From NCBI GenBank assembly GCA_021234155.1, contig JAJEKV010000040.1, positions 12,545,072-12,609,071 on the forward strand: a stretch of DNA of 64,000 nt, written 5' to 3'. Below, in pieces: positions 25,342 to 35,440 of the stretch. Source of the DNA: Isoetes taiwanensis (taxonomy: Eukaryota > Streptophyta > Lycopodiopsida > Isoetales > Isoetaceae). The position numbers and the translations under genes were made by a program. Numbering within the stretch: position 1 is the stretch's first letter; every line of letters begins with the position of its first letter. The notes below the pieces were generated by a model, which saw nothing but the letters and a program-made list of their open reading frames with translations, was not told where the DNA came from and made no database searches.

Positions 25342-25438
25342 AATTGCTTTTTAGGTGCACCCCATTCGTTGTCTCACCCCTCCATGGCCCGGCCGCGTCG
25401 GCACTTTTCCTTCCGAGAATTGCACCTAAAAAGCAATT
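25342..25438. mobile_element. small foldback element with 18-bp perfect inverted repeats
   Basis: AATTGCTTTTTAGGTGCA at 25342-25359 is exactly the reverse complement of 25421-25438. The 61-bp interior is conspicuously GC-rich (GGCCCGGCCGCGTCGGC) inside AT-rich DNA. The layout suggests a MITE-like or foldback insertion or a stable hairpin; no clear target-site duplication is visible. Confidence 0.6.
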
Positions 25439-25899
25439 CTTGTATACGGAATATCCCGTTGACGACTTTCCATTAGTTCCTAATGCTCATCTTGAATTTT
25501 TGAGTTGCCCTTGGGGTGGAGGTGGAGGCCTTATTGTATAGGGGAATGCATGAGAAGGGCCTGACTGGGCCAAAAAATAGCCTAGAGGGCCATCGCCCAA
25601 TGTGAAGGATGGCTAAGTTGTTTTCAGTCGTCGATGTCTGACATGTGGATGGCAGAGATCGAACTGTTAATGTACATAACAAATTACAGAAAGTAGGATG
25701 CATGCTTTAACCATGGGAACAAAAATGTATGGATGGGAGATGGATCGCCCTAGGGTTTCTGCGGAGGCCCTTGACCTTGAGCTACCAACCTCAAATTTAA
25801 GTGTTTTTTAGCTCGTTGGAAAGCTGATTCAAAGTTCTTTCCAATTATGTGTGGCATCGTAGGTTTTAGATTCCGGCTGATAGTCGTTTCAGCCTTGAC

Positions 25900-28730
25900 A
25901 GTTTCAGCCCCTCTGAAAAGGAATGGCGTCAACTTCCAAATTGCTTGCAAAATCTCCTGTATCCATGCTGGTGCAGGGGGCAAATTTGGCATTGCATATT
26001 AACCCTCTAGCTTTTGGCGAGAGTGTCTTTCAAGAAGGTAATTTTCCTGCACTGGCACCCTATGCTAATGCACTGAATAGTGCAAGACTTGCACTATTGG
26101 TGACTTGAATAGTGCTTTGAATGGCATTAATGCTTCCATGGATTGGTGACTCATCATCCCCTGATGCCAATTCTAATAAAGAGCAGCCTCATGGCTTCCT
26201 TAGAGATCCTCAACTCTTGGAGTAAATGCTAGCAGGGAGCGTTTTAGTGATTGGACCAAGAAGGACTTGTCGTCAACTACAGTTCCTGTTGCTACAACTA
26301 TTGATGTGATGATTCAATATAGTAAGAAAGATCTCAGTAACCTCTTGAGTGAGTTAAGGAAAGGAGACTTGGTTGGAACTTCAATTACCTCATGTTGAAG
26401 TTTTTTATCAGCCTGAAATGTGTAAGAATACTCTTCAAGCATCTGGGTACAATGTGGTTGAGATTGATCATGATTTACACAAGAAATATATTGGTAATTT
26501 GATGTCGTTTAATGTGGTTGATCAATATACCGGAGCATTTCTTGACACTATATGAAGCTACCACCTTATAGAACTTTGAAGATGCTGGATAGAAAGTTCT
26601 TGATTGTTTTTAATGATGCTGCTGCTGTTGAGCAACTGGTGGCACGTGGAGTGGACCCAATGTGGAGTGATTATATTTTGTATCAGCCCTATTCGTCGGG
26701 ACTTGCTCCTGGTACGGATCATGCTCTTAAGATGCCATGTTAGTTTTCTATTCCTAATCTTCCTCCTAATCTCTTGGTGTCGGAGATTCTTATCATGCCC
26801 ATTCTATTATTCATGGAGCTAGAATTTGTGTCTTTCTTCCTTCTGGTCATGGTCTTTCTGATCTGTGGTTGTGAAAAGTGGCCCTGTCTTTTTGAAGTAT
26901 GCTTGCAATTGCTCAATGGTCCTCAGCTTGCTAACTTGTTTCCTCAACTTGCTCTATTTGCAAATTTTCGTGCTAAGAGAGATCGCTCTGCAATGATCCG
27001 TTTGCCAATGCTATGGATAGCTCTGTTGTTGCTACTGCTGCTAAAACCTCTATCCCACAGAAGATTGTGCGTACTCTCATTTTTATGAGGATGCTAGGGC
27101 CAAATTACAGAAGATCCATGAGATGCAAGAGCGGCAAGAAAGTGTTCAGGAGCATCATGAAAATGCCCAAGAGCAAAATAGGAATTGGAAAAGAGCTGCA
27201 TGCAATAAGGCTAGTCAACATGCCTCTAATCATGAATGAATCTGATACTTTGCATGGAAGGGTGGAGTAGAGAGGAGGCTCTCCATTGCCAGGTACCCAA
27301 TAAAATAATTGGGGGGTAGAAGCGAGAGAGGAGGCTCCCCCACACCAAATGCTAAACAAAACAATGGAAGAATGGAACAAAAAGGAGGCACCCCCTTGCC
27401 AATTTCCAGGACGAGATGGGCTGACCTCCCTTCAGAATCATGCGAGATGGACATGGTTGATGCTGGCTCTATTGGTATGGAAGTGGAACATAATAATTAG
27501 GGCACATGAAACTTTTATCTTGGAATGTGAGGGGAGTGGCTTCTTCCCCAAGTAAAAGGAACAGGTTATCTCTTTACCTGTCTAAGTTTTTCACTACCTA
27601 TTGTTACCTTCAAGAGCATAAATGTTGCCGAAGTGATGTACATAGTAACTAATATGTACTTGGACATGACTATAATGTCTTGATCTCTGCTGCTGATACA
27701 TCTAAGGCTGGTGTGCTTACTGCGTGGAAGTTCTCTGTGGATATCACTTTTACTCAAACAGATAGGTTTGGGGTGGATAATGATCAAATGGAAAGATAAG
27801 GGCCAAGAATGGGGTTTGGTAAATGTCTATGCTCATAATCGACCTCGCCAGCATGGTGCTTTATAGGTAACTGCGAAAGGGTTCGAACTGGAATAATGAT
27901 TGCGCATTTTACACGATTGCCAGCTTATAGAGATTGATGGTGATCAGTCCTTCACGCGGAGTAATGGTTGGACAAAAGTTGGTAGAGCTTATGCAAGACA
28001 TGATAGAGGATACTTTAATACTTGTGTAGCTGCTTTGCCAGTAGGTTTTTGTCACTCGAATCTTCTGGATAGCCCCATGTCTGAATAATCCGCAACTCTT
28101 ATCCAATGATGTGGCTAATTGTCGTAGACCTACTAGAACTTACTTCAAGCTTAATTGCAAGCACTTGGAGGGTGATAAGTTCAAAATTGGTTGTAATTGA
28201 ATTTGGTCTCGGGCCTTCTCACCTCGTAGGGACATGTTTGGGATTGTTGCAGCATTATCGACAATGAAGTCATTTGCAAAAGAATGGGGGAGAGTCAGAG
28301 CTGCTGAAGCTAGAGGACTCTTGACTACATTGTACTAGGAATTAGAACAACTCTGTGATCGTGGCCCTACTAGTGGAATTAGAGAAAAGAAATTACTATC
28401 TCAGATCAAGGCTATAGAAACTGTAAAAGCTACTAAAGCTAAGGTGAAGACAAGGTTCAATGGTTCAAGAATGGAGATAAATGTACCCGGTTCTTTTTTG
28501 CCGTTGCAAGAAGAAAACTTATCACTTCTATACATTCTTTGGTGTTGCCGCATGGCTCAATTATCTATGATCTTGTGCATCTTAGGGAGTATCTTCATCA
28601 GGACTTTTCTTCATTCTTTGTATGACGTCCCTTACAGGCCTAGAACAGATTTAAAACAAAACAAGAGAGGAAAGAGAGGCCTATTGCAATGCAAGAGGAA
28701 GAAACAAAGAGGTCTTTTGTAGATGGACGA
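25900..28730 (+). mobile_element. decayed LINE with ORF1 and ORF2 endonuclease remnants
   Basis: ORF1-like pieces run from about 25923 (MASTSKLLAKSPVSMLVQGA) through 26250-26900, including KMLDRKFLIVFNDAAAVEQL and FSIPNLPPNLL across frames, as in plant L1 ORF1 proteins. ORF2 opens near 27505 with LLSWNVRGVASS, then CLQEHKCC near 27610, IMIKWKDKGQEWGLVNVYAH near 27780, and IDGDQSFTRSNGWT near 27930-27970. Blocks up to VKARFKWFKNGDKCTRFFF-like text near 28440-28500 mark the linker before the RT. The catalytic RT is absent, so the 3' end is truncated near 28730. Many stops and shifts make it inactive. Same family as 13840-14580. Confidence 0.85.
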
Positions 28731-28859
28731 AGTTTGGATGCATCAGAAACCTTCAAACTTGGTTGCAGCGCGGCAATGGATAGATAACCACCATTCAAAA
28801 CTTTCCTAAAACTTGAAAATAGATAGATAACCACCATTCAAAACTTTCCTAAAACTTGA

Positions 28860-29060
28860 AAACGTCCCACTGCCCTCAAGCATCACAAATGCTCACAAAA
28901 AAAGAAAGAAAGAAAGAAAAAACTAAGATCCGACTCAAAACCTCCTTTACTCGGCCATATTTCGCTCACACTATCTCCCCCCGATTGGGGTTATTAAAAA
29001 AAAAATATGGAAACCCTTCCAAATTTCCCTGAAATCCGGAAGGGTTTCCACAAGAATATA
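28860..29060. repeat. inverted repeat with the GGAAACCCTTCC motif
   Basis: TGGAAACCCTTCC at 29008-29020 is matched by its exact reverse complement at 29038-29050, separated by 17 bases, forming a potential hairpin. The same 12-mer builds the larger inverted array at 32250-32580, 3.2 kb away. A GAAAGAAAGAAAGAAA run lies just upstream (about 28900-28920). Confidence 0.75.
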
Positions 29061-29213
29061 ATTATTTTTGGAATCCACCCGTAATTAATGCTTGGAATTA
29101 AATTTCTACAGCTCTTATTGAAGAGTTTTTTCAGAAAAGAAATTTTTTTTTCCTTAGCTCTTCTTCCGGCAGTTTTCTTTCCATTTGGCGATTGAGGAAG
29201 GCCTACGGTCGAT

Positions 29214-30711
29214 GCAGGAAACGTTTTATGGGAGCAATCAGGTACCAGAAACCCTTTTGGAGTTCGGCTTCAATTTCGCTTCATTTTTTTTTTTTTTTAA
29301 CTGATTGAAAGCTCTCCATTCTGGCAGGAGTTGCATGAGACATAGTGTTGGCTAAAAAGGTTTCTGGCAATATGGCTATGGCGCCAAACGGCTGCATGTA
29401 TGACCTATCTGCTTCCAAACTAACAGGTCGGGAGAATGGCAGCTCTTTGCAAGGATCCGAGAATGCAAATGGAGTTGCACAGGCTTTATGCCAGATTTGT
29501 TGCATACAGGCTCTAGTTTGAGCATATCTATGCCCAAAACTGTACGATAGCATAGTTAGTTTCGAGTTTAACGTCTTTGCCAGGATCAGCATTGCTTGCT
29601 GTGGTCGTTGCAGCTATTCAAAGCATCTTTGATGCTTCTGACATTCAATAAAAGCCATGATATTTGAGGGCCAGTACAAGATTGTTGAGAAATATGAAGG
29701 TATTTGCCCTCTACATCAAGCTCTGAGCGCCTAACCTGGTAAAGTATGAGGACGCAGGTCGCCATCTTCGCAGGTAAACGCCATAGTCGTGCTCGCTCAT
29801 GCTTCCTCCAAGCGCAAGAGAGAAGAGCCCTTTCCACAAATAGGTAACTATTGTAGATTTCTTTCAAAAATCACATCACGGGACTGTCATCATTGGGAAT
29901 TTTCTGTTTTAGGTACGAGGATGCGGAAATTCTTACTCGGGAATTGCTTTCACATCTCCGACCAGGATAACAGCAGTTGTAGAATATTTCCAGGCAAGCC
30001 CTCTTAACCGTAAAGATGATTCTTTCATTTTGGGCTGCTCGGGTAAAGATTCTGAATTTTTCCAACAGCAAGGTCTGTTTAAATTTAACAAAATAATTAA
30101 ATCTGTAGTCGCTGAAGTCTTTAGCCCTGATGCTCTCGTTGAGAAGCTTGAACAAGGGCTAGGTCATAAGATATTGTGCCCTGCGTCTTCTGTCCTAGAC
30201 TTTAAGGAGCCCTTGATGCACTTTTGCTCTCCGATTTTTTAACAGATGTGGTTCAGGTAAAGCATTTAACTTGATGTTTAAATATTATTAAGCATGTATC
30301 TGCTGTGGCGTTCCCTGGAACTGTTATACATGCATATCTTTGTTTGCTATTGGAACTCTAGAAGAAACCGAAATTTCAATGGGGGGTAGACATGTCTTAA
30401 CCAAAGATGTATCAGTGTGGCTAAAGAGCTAAGTTTTGAGTATGATCATGCTAATCATTTAGAGAAATTAGTTAGATGTGCTTGTATCTTCTAATTGCAA
30501 AGCAATCATGTTTATTGATCTTGCCACTTGCTTGCTTGTGTTGCTCATTAAAAATCTGTGAAATCAGGCAACGAATATCAGAAATATTGCGTTTATAAAA
30601 CTTCCCCTAGTTTTCTTTAAACTCACAGTTGTCGAGGCAAACATGAGTATTTCTGACTATCTCTTCTTTTTCTTGTTGCAGCCCTCTTTCAATAGCGATT
30701 TAGTTAACGGG
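29214..30711 (+). CDS. exon-like pieces of an unrecognised gene
   Basis: Several segments have splice-like borders. A possible first exon reads MQETFYGSNQ (29213-29242) before a GTACC donor. A frame MAMAPNGCMYDLSASKLTGR runs from about 29371 to 29514. GSALLAVVVAAIQSIFDASD sits near 29585-29645. Best is 29913-30242: preceded by CTGTTTTAG with a stop just upstream in frame, it stays open for 109 codons (for example RITAVVEYFQASPLNRKDD, IIKSVVAEVFSPDALVEKLE) and ends at a TAA. A short AG/GT-bounded piece lies at 30682-30710. I cannot join these into one confirmed message, and I do not recognise the protein. It may be a real multi-exon gene with my borders wrong, or a pseudogene. Confidence 0.35.
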
Positions 30712-32170
30712 TAAGTTGGTGCTCTAACTTGCTGGATCTTCCCTTTCAGCAATTTTACGGTAATCAAGCATAAATATCTCATTCTGTAATTTATTATGAC
30801 CAGCATTTTAGCTACTAAAACACTCTTGCCAGCAACACTACCGAGATATTTAGCTCAGCAATGCTTTCCTAGTATTAAGTTCTTTTGATTCTTTACAGAA
30901 AATATGAATATGCTGATGCGAACAATTTGGAGCACCATGCAACCAAACATTAGCTACCTATAGCTTCCCGTCAAATCTTATTTGGTTCTCTAATAATCTT
31001 CCCGTCAATCTTTGCTCCAATATATCTGGACAGATACTTACGAGTCTTGTGATGAATCCGCATGGTATACATGATATTTTCAAATATGACAAATAACTGA
31101 TGTTGTATAACGTGACAATCAAGCCTTGAAAGCTGCTGCTGCAGTGGGGATGGTTGGGGACATGTATTATGCTCGGCGGCTGCTGGATACTACTGGCATT
31201 GTGTGTTTTGATCTTGGAGCATCTCCTCTGAGCTTAAAATGTGTTATTAGAGTCCACTACAAGAAAGTTTTAATGAACATAGAGTTGCCCTTTGGTTTAT
31301 ATGGCTTTATAGACATAGCTGGAAAAAATGAAATATGAATTGAATTGATGGCTTGATTCTTTTATCATCCACACCCAATACATTAAACTCATTTCTATAT
31401 GGGATTATAGTAAATAGAAAACCTCGCAAGATTTTTAAAAGAAAACTAGAAATTTGTATAGTTCAACGTGTCCTGCTCGGTATGTTTGTGCACATTGCTT
31501 GAGCAGAGCAAGCATGCTAGATGTGTGTAAAAGAATATACAGACAAGGTAGCTCTGTAGCTCTGGTAGTTGTAAATGTCGGGCAATTTGGATGGCTATGG
31601 CATTCGTCTTTTAGATCTCATTGATGACGACTTATAGATTATAAAGTGACACCATACATATCTTTGCGGGTTCTAGGTGGATCACGTAACCTCCTTCAAT
31701 CCAAAACTTGGACTGGTATCAGTATTGCAAGGTTGAACAGATGTTACCATATCAAATTGCCATCTTAGCAATCCAAATTTTAATATGCTACTTGGAGCTT
31801 CAGATGCTGACCTTCAAGATCAAAAGATGAGAGTCACTGTTTACAGAAATTGGTTCAAGGATTCTACATGCGATAACTACATGCAATCACTTTTCCATGA
31901 GTCTAGACCACCTTCAATATGAGCTCTGAAAATGATTTGCTTCCACATCCACATACTCCACATTTGATCTTGCATTGTCTTCATCGTGTAAATCCTCAAA
32001 ACTTGCAACATTGTCAATGTTTTCTAAAGCAAAATCACTTACAGTTTCGTCTGAATCATATAGTGATGAATCTGTAGAAGCATCCTCCTCGCATCATTCA
32101 AATGCATCAAGCCCCAGATCCATAAGGAGGATGCAATGGCGGAGAGCAAGCGCAAGAAGAGCATAAACCC
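30712..32170. other. interval without a supported gene
   Basis: The frame at 31126-31338 (KAAAAVGMVGDMYYARRLLD) has protein-like texture at its beginning, but no domain or splice context that I can defend. The Ser-rich frame at 31975-32166 looks compositional. Confidence 0.3.
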
Positions 32171-32179
32171 TTAAAAAAA

Positions 32180-32600
32180 TTTGGTGGGGTGTGGAAACCC
32201 TTTAGTGGGGTGTGGAAACCCAAGCATGCGCCCTTAGAAATTTTTTGAACGGAAGTGGAAACCCTTCCTATTTTCCCCCATTTGTGGAAACCCTTCCTAT
32301 TTTCCAGGTCCATAAATGTACGTCTTGTCAATATTAAAAATATTAAAAAAAATGGAAACCCTTCCCATTTTCCATAGAAACCTTTCCGATTTTCAAATGG
32401 GAAACCCTTCCTATTTTCCATGGAAACCCTTCCTGGTTTTAATGAAAGCCGGAAGGGTTTCCATGGAAAATAGGAAGGGTTTCCATGGAAACCATTCCTG
32501 GTTTTAATGAAAGCCGGAAGGGTTTCCATGGAAAATAGGAAGGGTTTCCATGGAAAATTGGAAGGGTTTCATGGAAATTTGAAAGGGTTTTCAGGGGAGG
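32180..32600. repeat. head-to-head inverted minisatellite of GGAAACCCTTCC units
   Basis: About five forward copies of GGAAACCCTTCC (near 32256, 32284, 32350, 32400, 32421) are followed by about five reverse-complement copies GGAAGGGTTTCC (near 32451, 32472, 32515, 32536, 32559). Orientation flips at about 32440. The arms 32399-32435 and 32449-32484 are close to perfect complements around a short spacer, giving a potential hairpin of about 36 bp. A piece of this (GGTTTTAATGAAAGCC plus its right arm) is repeated 64 bp further on. It lies some 240-660 bp upstream of the LRAT-domain start codon. Confidence 0.88.
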
Positions 32601-32840
32601 CCAACCCAAATAGGGAGTACTTAGAACCATCGGCCATATTTGGCGTATACTTAAATCATTAGCGAGAGTTTGCCCTTAGGCTGGATATTTCTGAAAATAA
32701 AAATGTCATATCTTTAATATAGCTAATATAATACTTTATATATTTTTTCTAAACGTGTCATTGGTAAACTAGCCTTGGCGAAACGCGTGTAAGGTTAAAT
32801 AGGGTTGGGGGCTGGGAGACAGCGCCCCTTTGTCCCCCAA

Positions 32841-33894
32841 ATGGACAGAATGAAGGCGGTACTCTCTAATCGAGTGGGGGAATCAGATCTGCAGCCGGGC
32901 GATCACGTCTATTCCTGGCGCTCGGCTTATGCATATGCTCATCATGGTATTTTTCTTAATTCTGCTCTTGGATTGCTTCATAAATTTGAGTTATTGGCTG
33001 TTTCCTTTAGCTATCCTTTCGCAAAACCTCTTTTCTGCAACAAAACCATATTTATCAACTATGCCATCTTTTGGAGCTGCAAGAGTTGCCAATGGGAAAT
33101 ATTTGCTCCTCAAGCCTTAGCTTTTGGAGTTTTGCAAATCTTTTGGTTTGTGAATTTCTTTATTTGGTCATCTATCAGGCTATAATTTGGTTTCTGATTT
33201 TGTTTTGGATAGCCTTTTTTTTTAATGTTTTTTGAAGTGTAATTTCACCAATCTTTAACTGGATTCAGGAATCTATATTGGAGATGGTTCTGTAATACAT
33301 TTTACAAGAAGCAGAAATGCGGAGATTGGAACCAATACATTTCTAGACTCTTTCAGTACAAGCTTAACTCCTGCTCTAAATGGCACATGCGAGGAATGTG
33401 GCAACGAGCCAAATAGTAGTGGAGTAATAACATCGTGTTTGAAGTGCTTTCTTGCTGAAGGACCATTATACAAGTTTGAGTATGGTGCAAAGGTACTACC
33501 CTTTTGTTTGAAAATGGGAGGAACATGCACTTTGGCACAGGCAGACCCCCCTGAAGTTGTTCTCAAGAGGGCACAGCACTTGCTAATAAATGGATTTGGC
33601 AGTTATCACATCTTTCGCAATAACTGCGAAGATTTTGCTGTCTATTGCAAAACAGGATTGCTGGTCGTGCAGAACAATGGTATTGGAAGGAGTGGTCAAG
33701 CAGTATCTTTTGTTGCTTCCTTGTTATCAACTCCACTACCCCTGGTGATGTCTAATCCTTGGGGTCTGTTTGCTACCAGTGTTGGGGTATATTATGCTAG
33801 TAGGTATGCAGCTGATATTGGTGTTCGAACTGATGTAACCAAGGTTGAGGTTGAAGATTTAATGGCACATATTGATGCCCCTCATATTAGCTGA
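32841..33894 (+). CDS. LRAT/NC-domain protein, two exons
   Basis: Exon 1 (32841-32946) and exon 2 (33269-33894) join in phase through a 322-bp GT/AG intron to give 243 residues. The fold's signatures are PGDHVY (19-24), HHGIYIG (34-40, catalytic-type His), a second His in VIHF (His46) and NNCEDFA with the nucleophile-type Cys155. This is the NlpC/P60-related LRAT domain (plant NC-domain proteins such as LEAD-SENSITIVE1). A hydrophobic stretch at about 170-210 (SFVASLLSTPLPLVM ... GVYYASRYAADIG) may associate with membrane. Length agrees with plant relatives (about 240-270). The start is the ATG at 32841, with a second in-frame ATG three codons later; the frame upstream lacks another ATG. Biochemical substrate of the plant proteins is not settled, so I name the domain only. 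Confidence 0.93.
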
Positions 33895-34239
33895 CAATAT
33901 CCGGTTAGCAGAGATGCTGTTTCGGACTTTAGAATAAGGGTACTTCCATATTGTTCTTCTCATCTATTCCTTCTGTAGTGCTCTTGTACATACCCTACAT
34001 ATATTGCTTGTCTAATCCATTCATTCTGCAATGAAGCTCTACTATCTATAATTATAGAAATTGGACATATGTATGAACATTATATATGTATGAATTGTCT
34101 CTCATGCACATTTGAATATTTATGTACATAACATTGTATTTGTAGCGTGTCTTTAAAGATGTGTACAGACTTTGAACATCTAAGATATTTCTACAAGGGG
34201 AGAGGTCAAGACAAAATATGCCCAATGTTGAGGAAACTT

Positions 34240-34310
34240 TGGGATAATAGAATAGAATAGAATAGTTTTTTTAACGTCCACGGAGATCAATAGGTCATGG
34301 GACCATACAA
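34240..34310 (-). mobile_element. LINE 3' tail ending in a (CTATT)n microsatellite
   Basis: On the minus strand GGTCCCATGACC...GTGGACGTTAAAAAAA leads into (CTATT)n at about 34266-34244. The same terminal text (GGGTCCCATACCC...GTGGACGATAAAAAA) ends the LINE at 53142-53170, where it leads into a different microsatellite. So this is a very short 5'-truncated copy, or tail, of that family. Confidence 0.6.
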
Positions 34311-34549
34311 TGGATAAAGAAGGCTTCTTCATGGGAAAATTGAATTTTTTTTGTTTTAGCTCATGTCAAGGAACTCTCCATTAGATCAAATTCTTGGTTG
34401 AAAGCTTGAAACATTCGACTATGTAGGGGATCAATAGGAGATTTTTTGGCGGGTTCTAAAGGTTTCCTGAACACTAGACATGTTGAGTGTGCCTCATTAG
34501 TATCGTTTTAATTCGTGTGAAACAATTCTAAAAGATTGGGCTTTTTGGG

Positions 34550-35180
34550 TCTTAGAGGTCGCAAAGCAAACGTCTTTTTGAATGAATGATACTGTTCTCT
34601 TCAAAGTGTTTCCATATCTCATTTGGGTTCTTAGCTTTTACCTTCAACAGGATAGAAGGGCCAACCTTACTTGTCAAGATAGCATAAGCCTCTTTGACCT
34701 TAGCTGCATCTGCATTTGTTATCAGACCACATTAATGCTACTAGTTGCAGTTGTGTCAGCTTCTCCTGCCACTGATGTGTCTATGGTAGCATTACTTCCC
34801 TTCGTACCTGCTACTACACTAGCAAAAATGTGAGAATCAAGAGTTCCTTCTTCATTTACGACAATTTCCTAGAGATTTTCACTCTCTAAAACATTTTTTA
34901 TTTGCTCCTTTCAAACTTGAAATCCTGGTCCTCCCTGATAGACTTTGATGGCATTCAACAAAGAAGCTCCAAACCTGGTAGACATGATAGATTGCACAAC
35001 CCTCTGATACCACTGTCACAATTTTGTATCAATGATCATACAATTGAATATCACAAAAAATGGTTCGTCGCGCAAAACGTATACGGTCATTTTTCGGTCA
35101 TTTTGCTATGATTTTCATATGATTGTGGTGTTGTATTTGTATGAGAGTATAGTAATAGTATTTATAGAGCACGCTTTGTA
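34550..35180 (-). mobile_element. Copia-type LTR element remnant: LTR end, primer site and gag start
   Basis: On the minus strand TGGTATCAGAG (35012-35002) is the standard plant primer-binding site complementary to the 3' end of initiator tRNA-Met. It follows an LTR-like end ...GACA. Upstream of it, CTATAAATA (35167-35159) suits the LTR promoter. Downstream, 34830-34580 encodes gag-like text (NADAAKVKEAYAILTSKVGP then AKNPNEIWKHFEE), as in Copia gag. Nothing of protease, integrase or RT follows before the LRAT gene, so the element is strongly truncated. The outer LTR boundary is uncertain, somewhere beyond 35400. Confidence 0.65.
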
Positions 35181-35259
35181 TTTCTAATTAGTTTGCCCTC
35201 CTAACCTTTCGCTTGGACATGCACACCTATGCCCATGCATGCATAGCATCTTCTTCCAG

Positions 35260-35440
35260 TCAATGCATGGTATAGACCCCTTCTCACACGCTAAATTTCA
35301 GATTTCCATCGACACGCTTTTGCATGTGAGACCACTTTACATCCAGTGAATCTCAAGTTTACATTAACATGCTTTTACATGCAAAGACCCTTTTTAGTCA
35401 GTCAATCTCAATCTTCCATTCACATGCATTTGTGATTCCT
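35260..35440. repeat. three degenerate units of about 65 bp
   Basis: The pattern CA-GCTTTT-CATG-(A)AGACC-CTTT followed by AGT-A-TCTCAA recurs near 35265-35310, 35312-35370 and 35370-35430. By position they would lie in the U3 part of the Copia-like LTR and may be promoter-region repeats of that element. Confidence 0.45.

Larger units (their letters stand above)
24344..25477 (+). repeat. 32-bp direct repeat pair, 1.1 kb apart
   Basis: 24344-24375 and 25446-25477 read the same at 30 of 32 positions (core CCCGTTGACGACTTTCCAT). Flanking sequence is unrelated on both sides. The second copy begins eight bases after an 18-bp inverted repeat. They could be remnants of a transposon end or of a short duplication. 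Confidence 0.75.

Noticed and set aside
32107-32630. Phe/His/Pro-repeat proteins over the inverted minisatellite
   Set aside because: Repeats of the 12-mer translated; open frames occur on both strands because the array is inverted.
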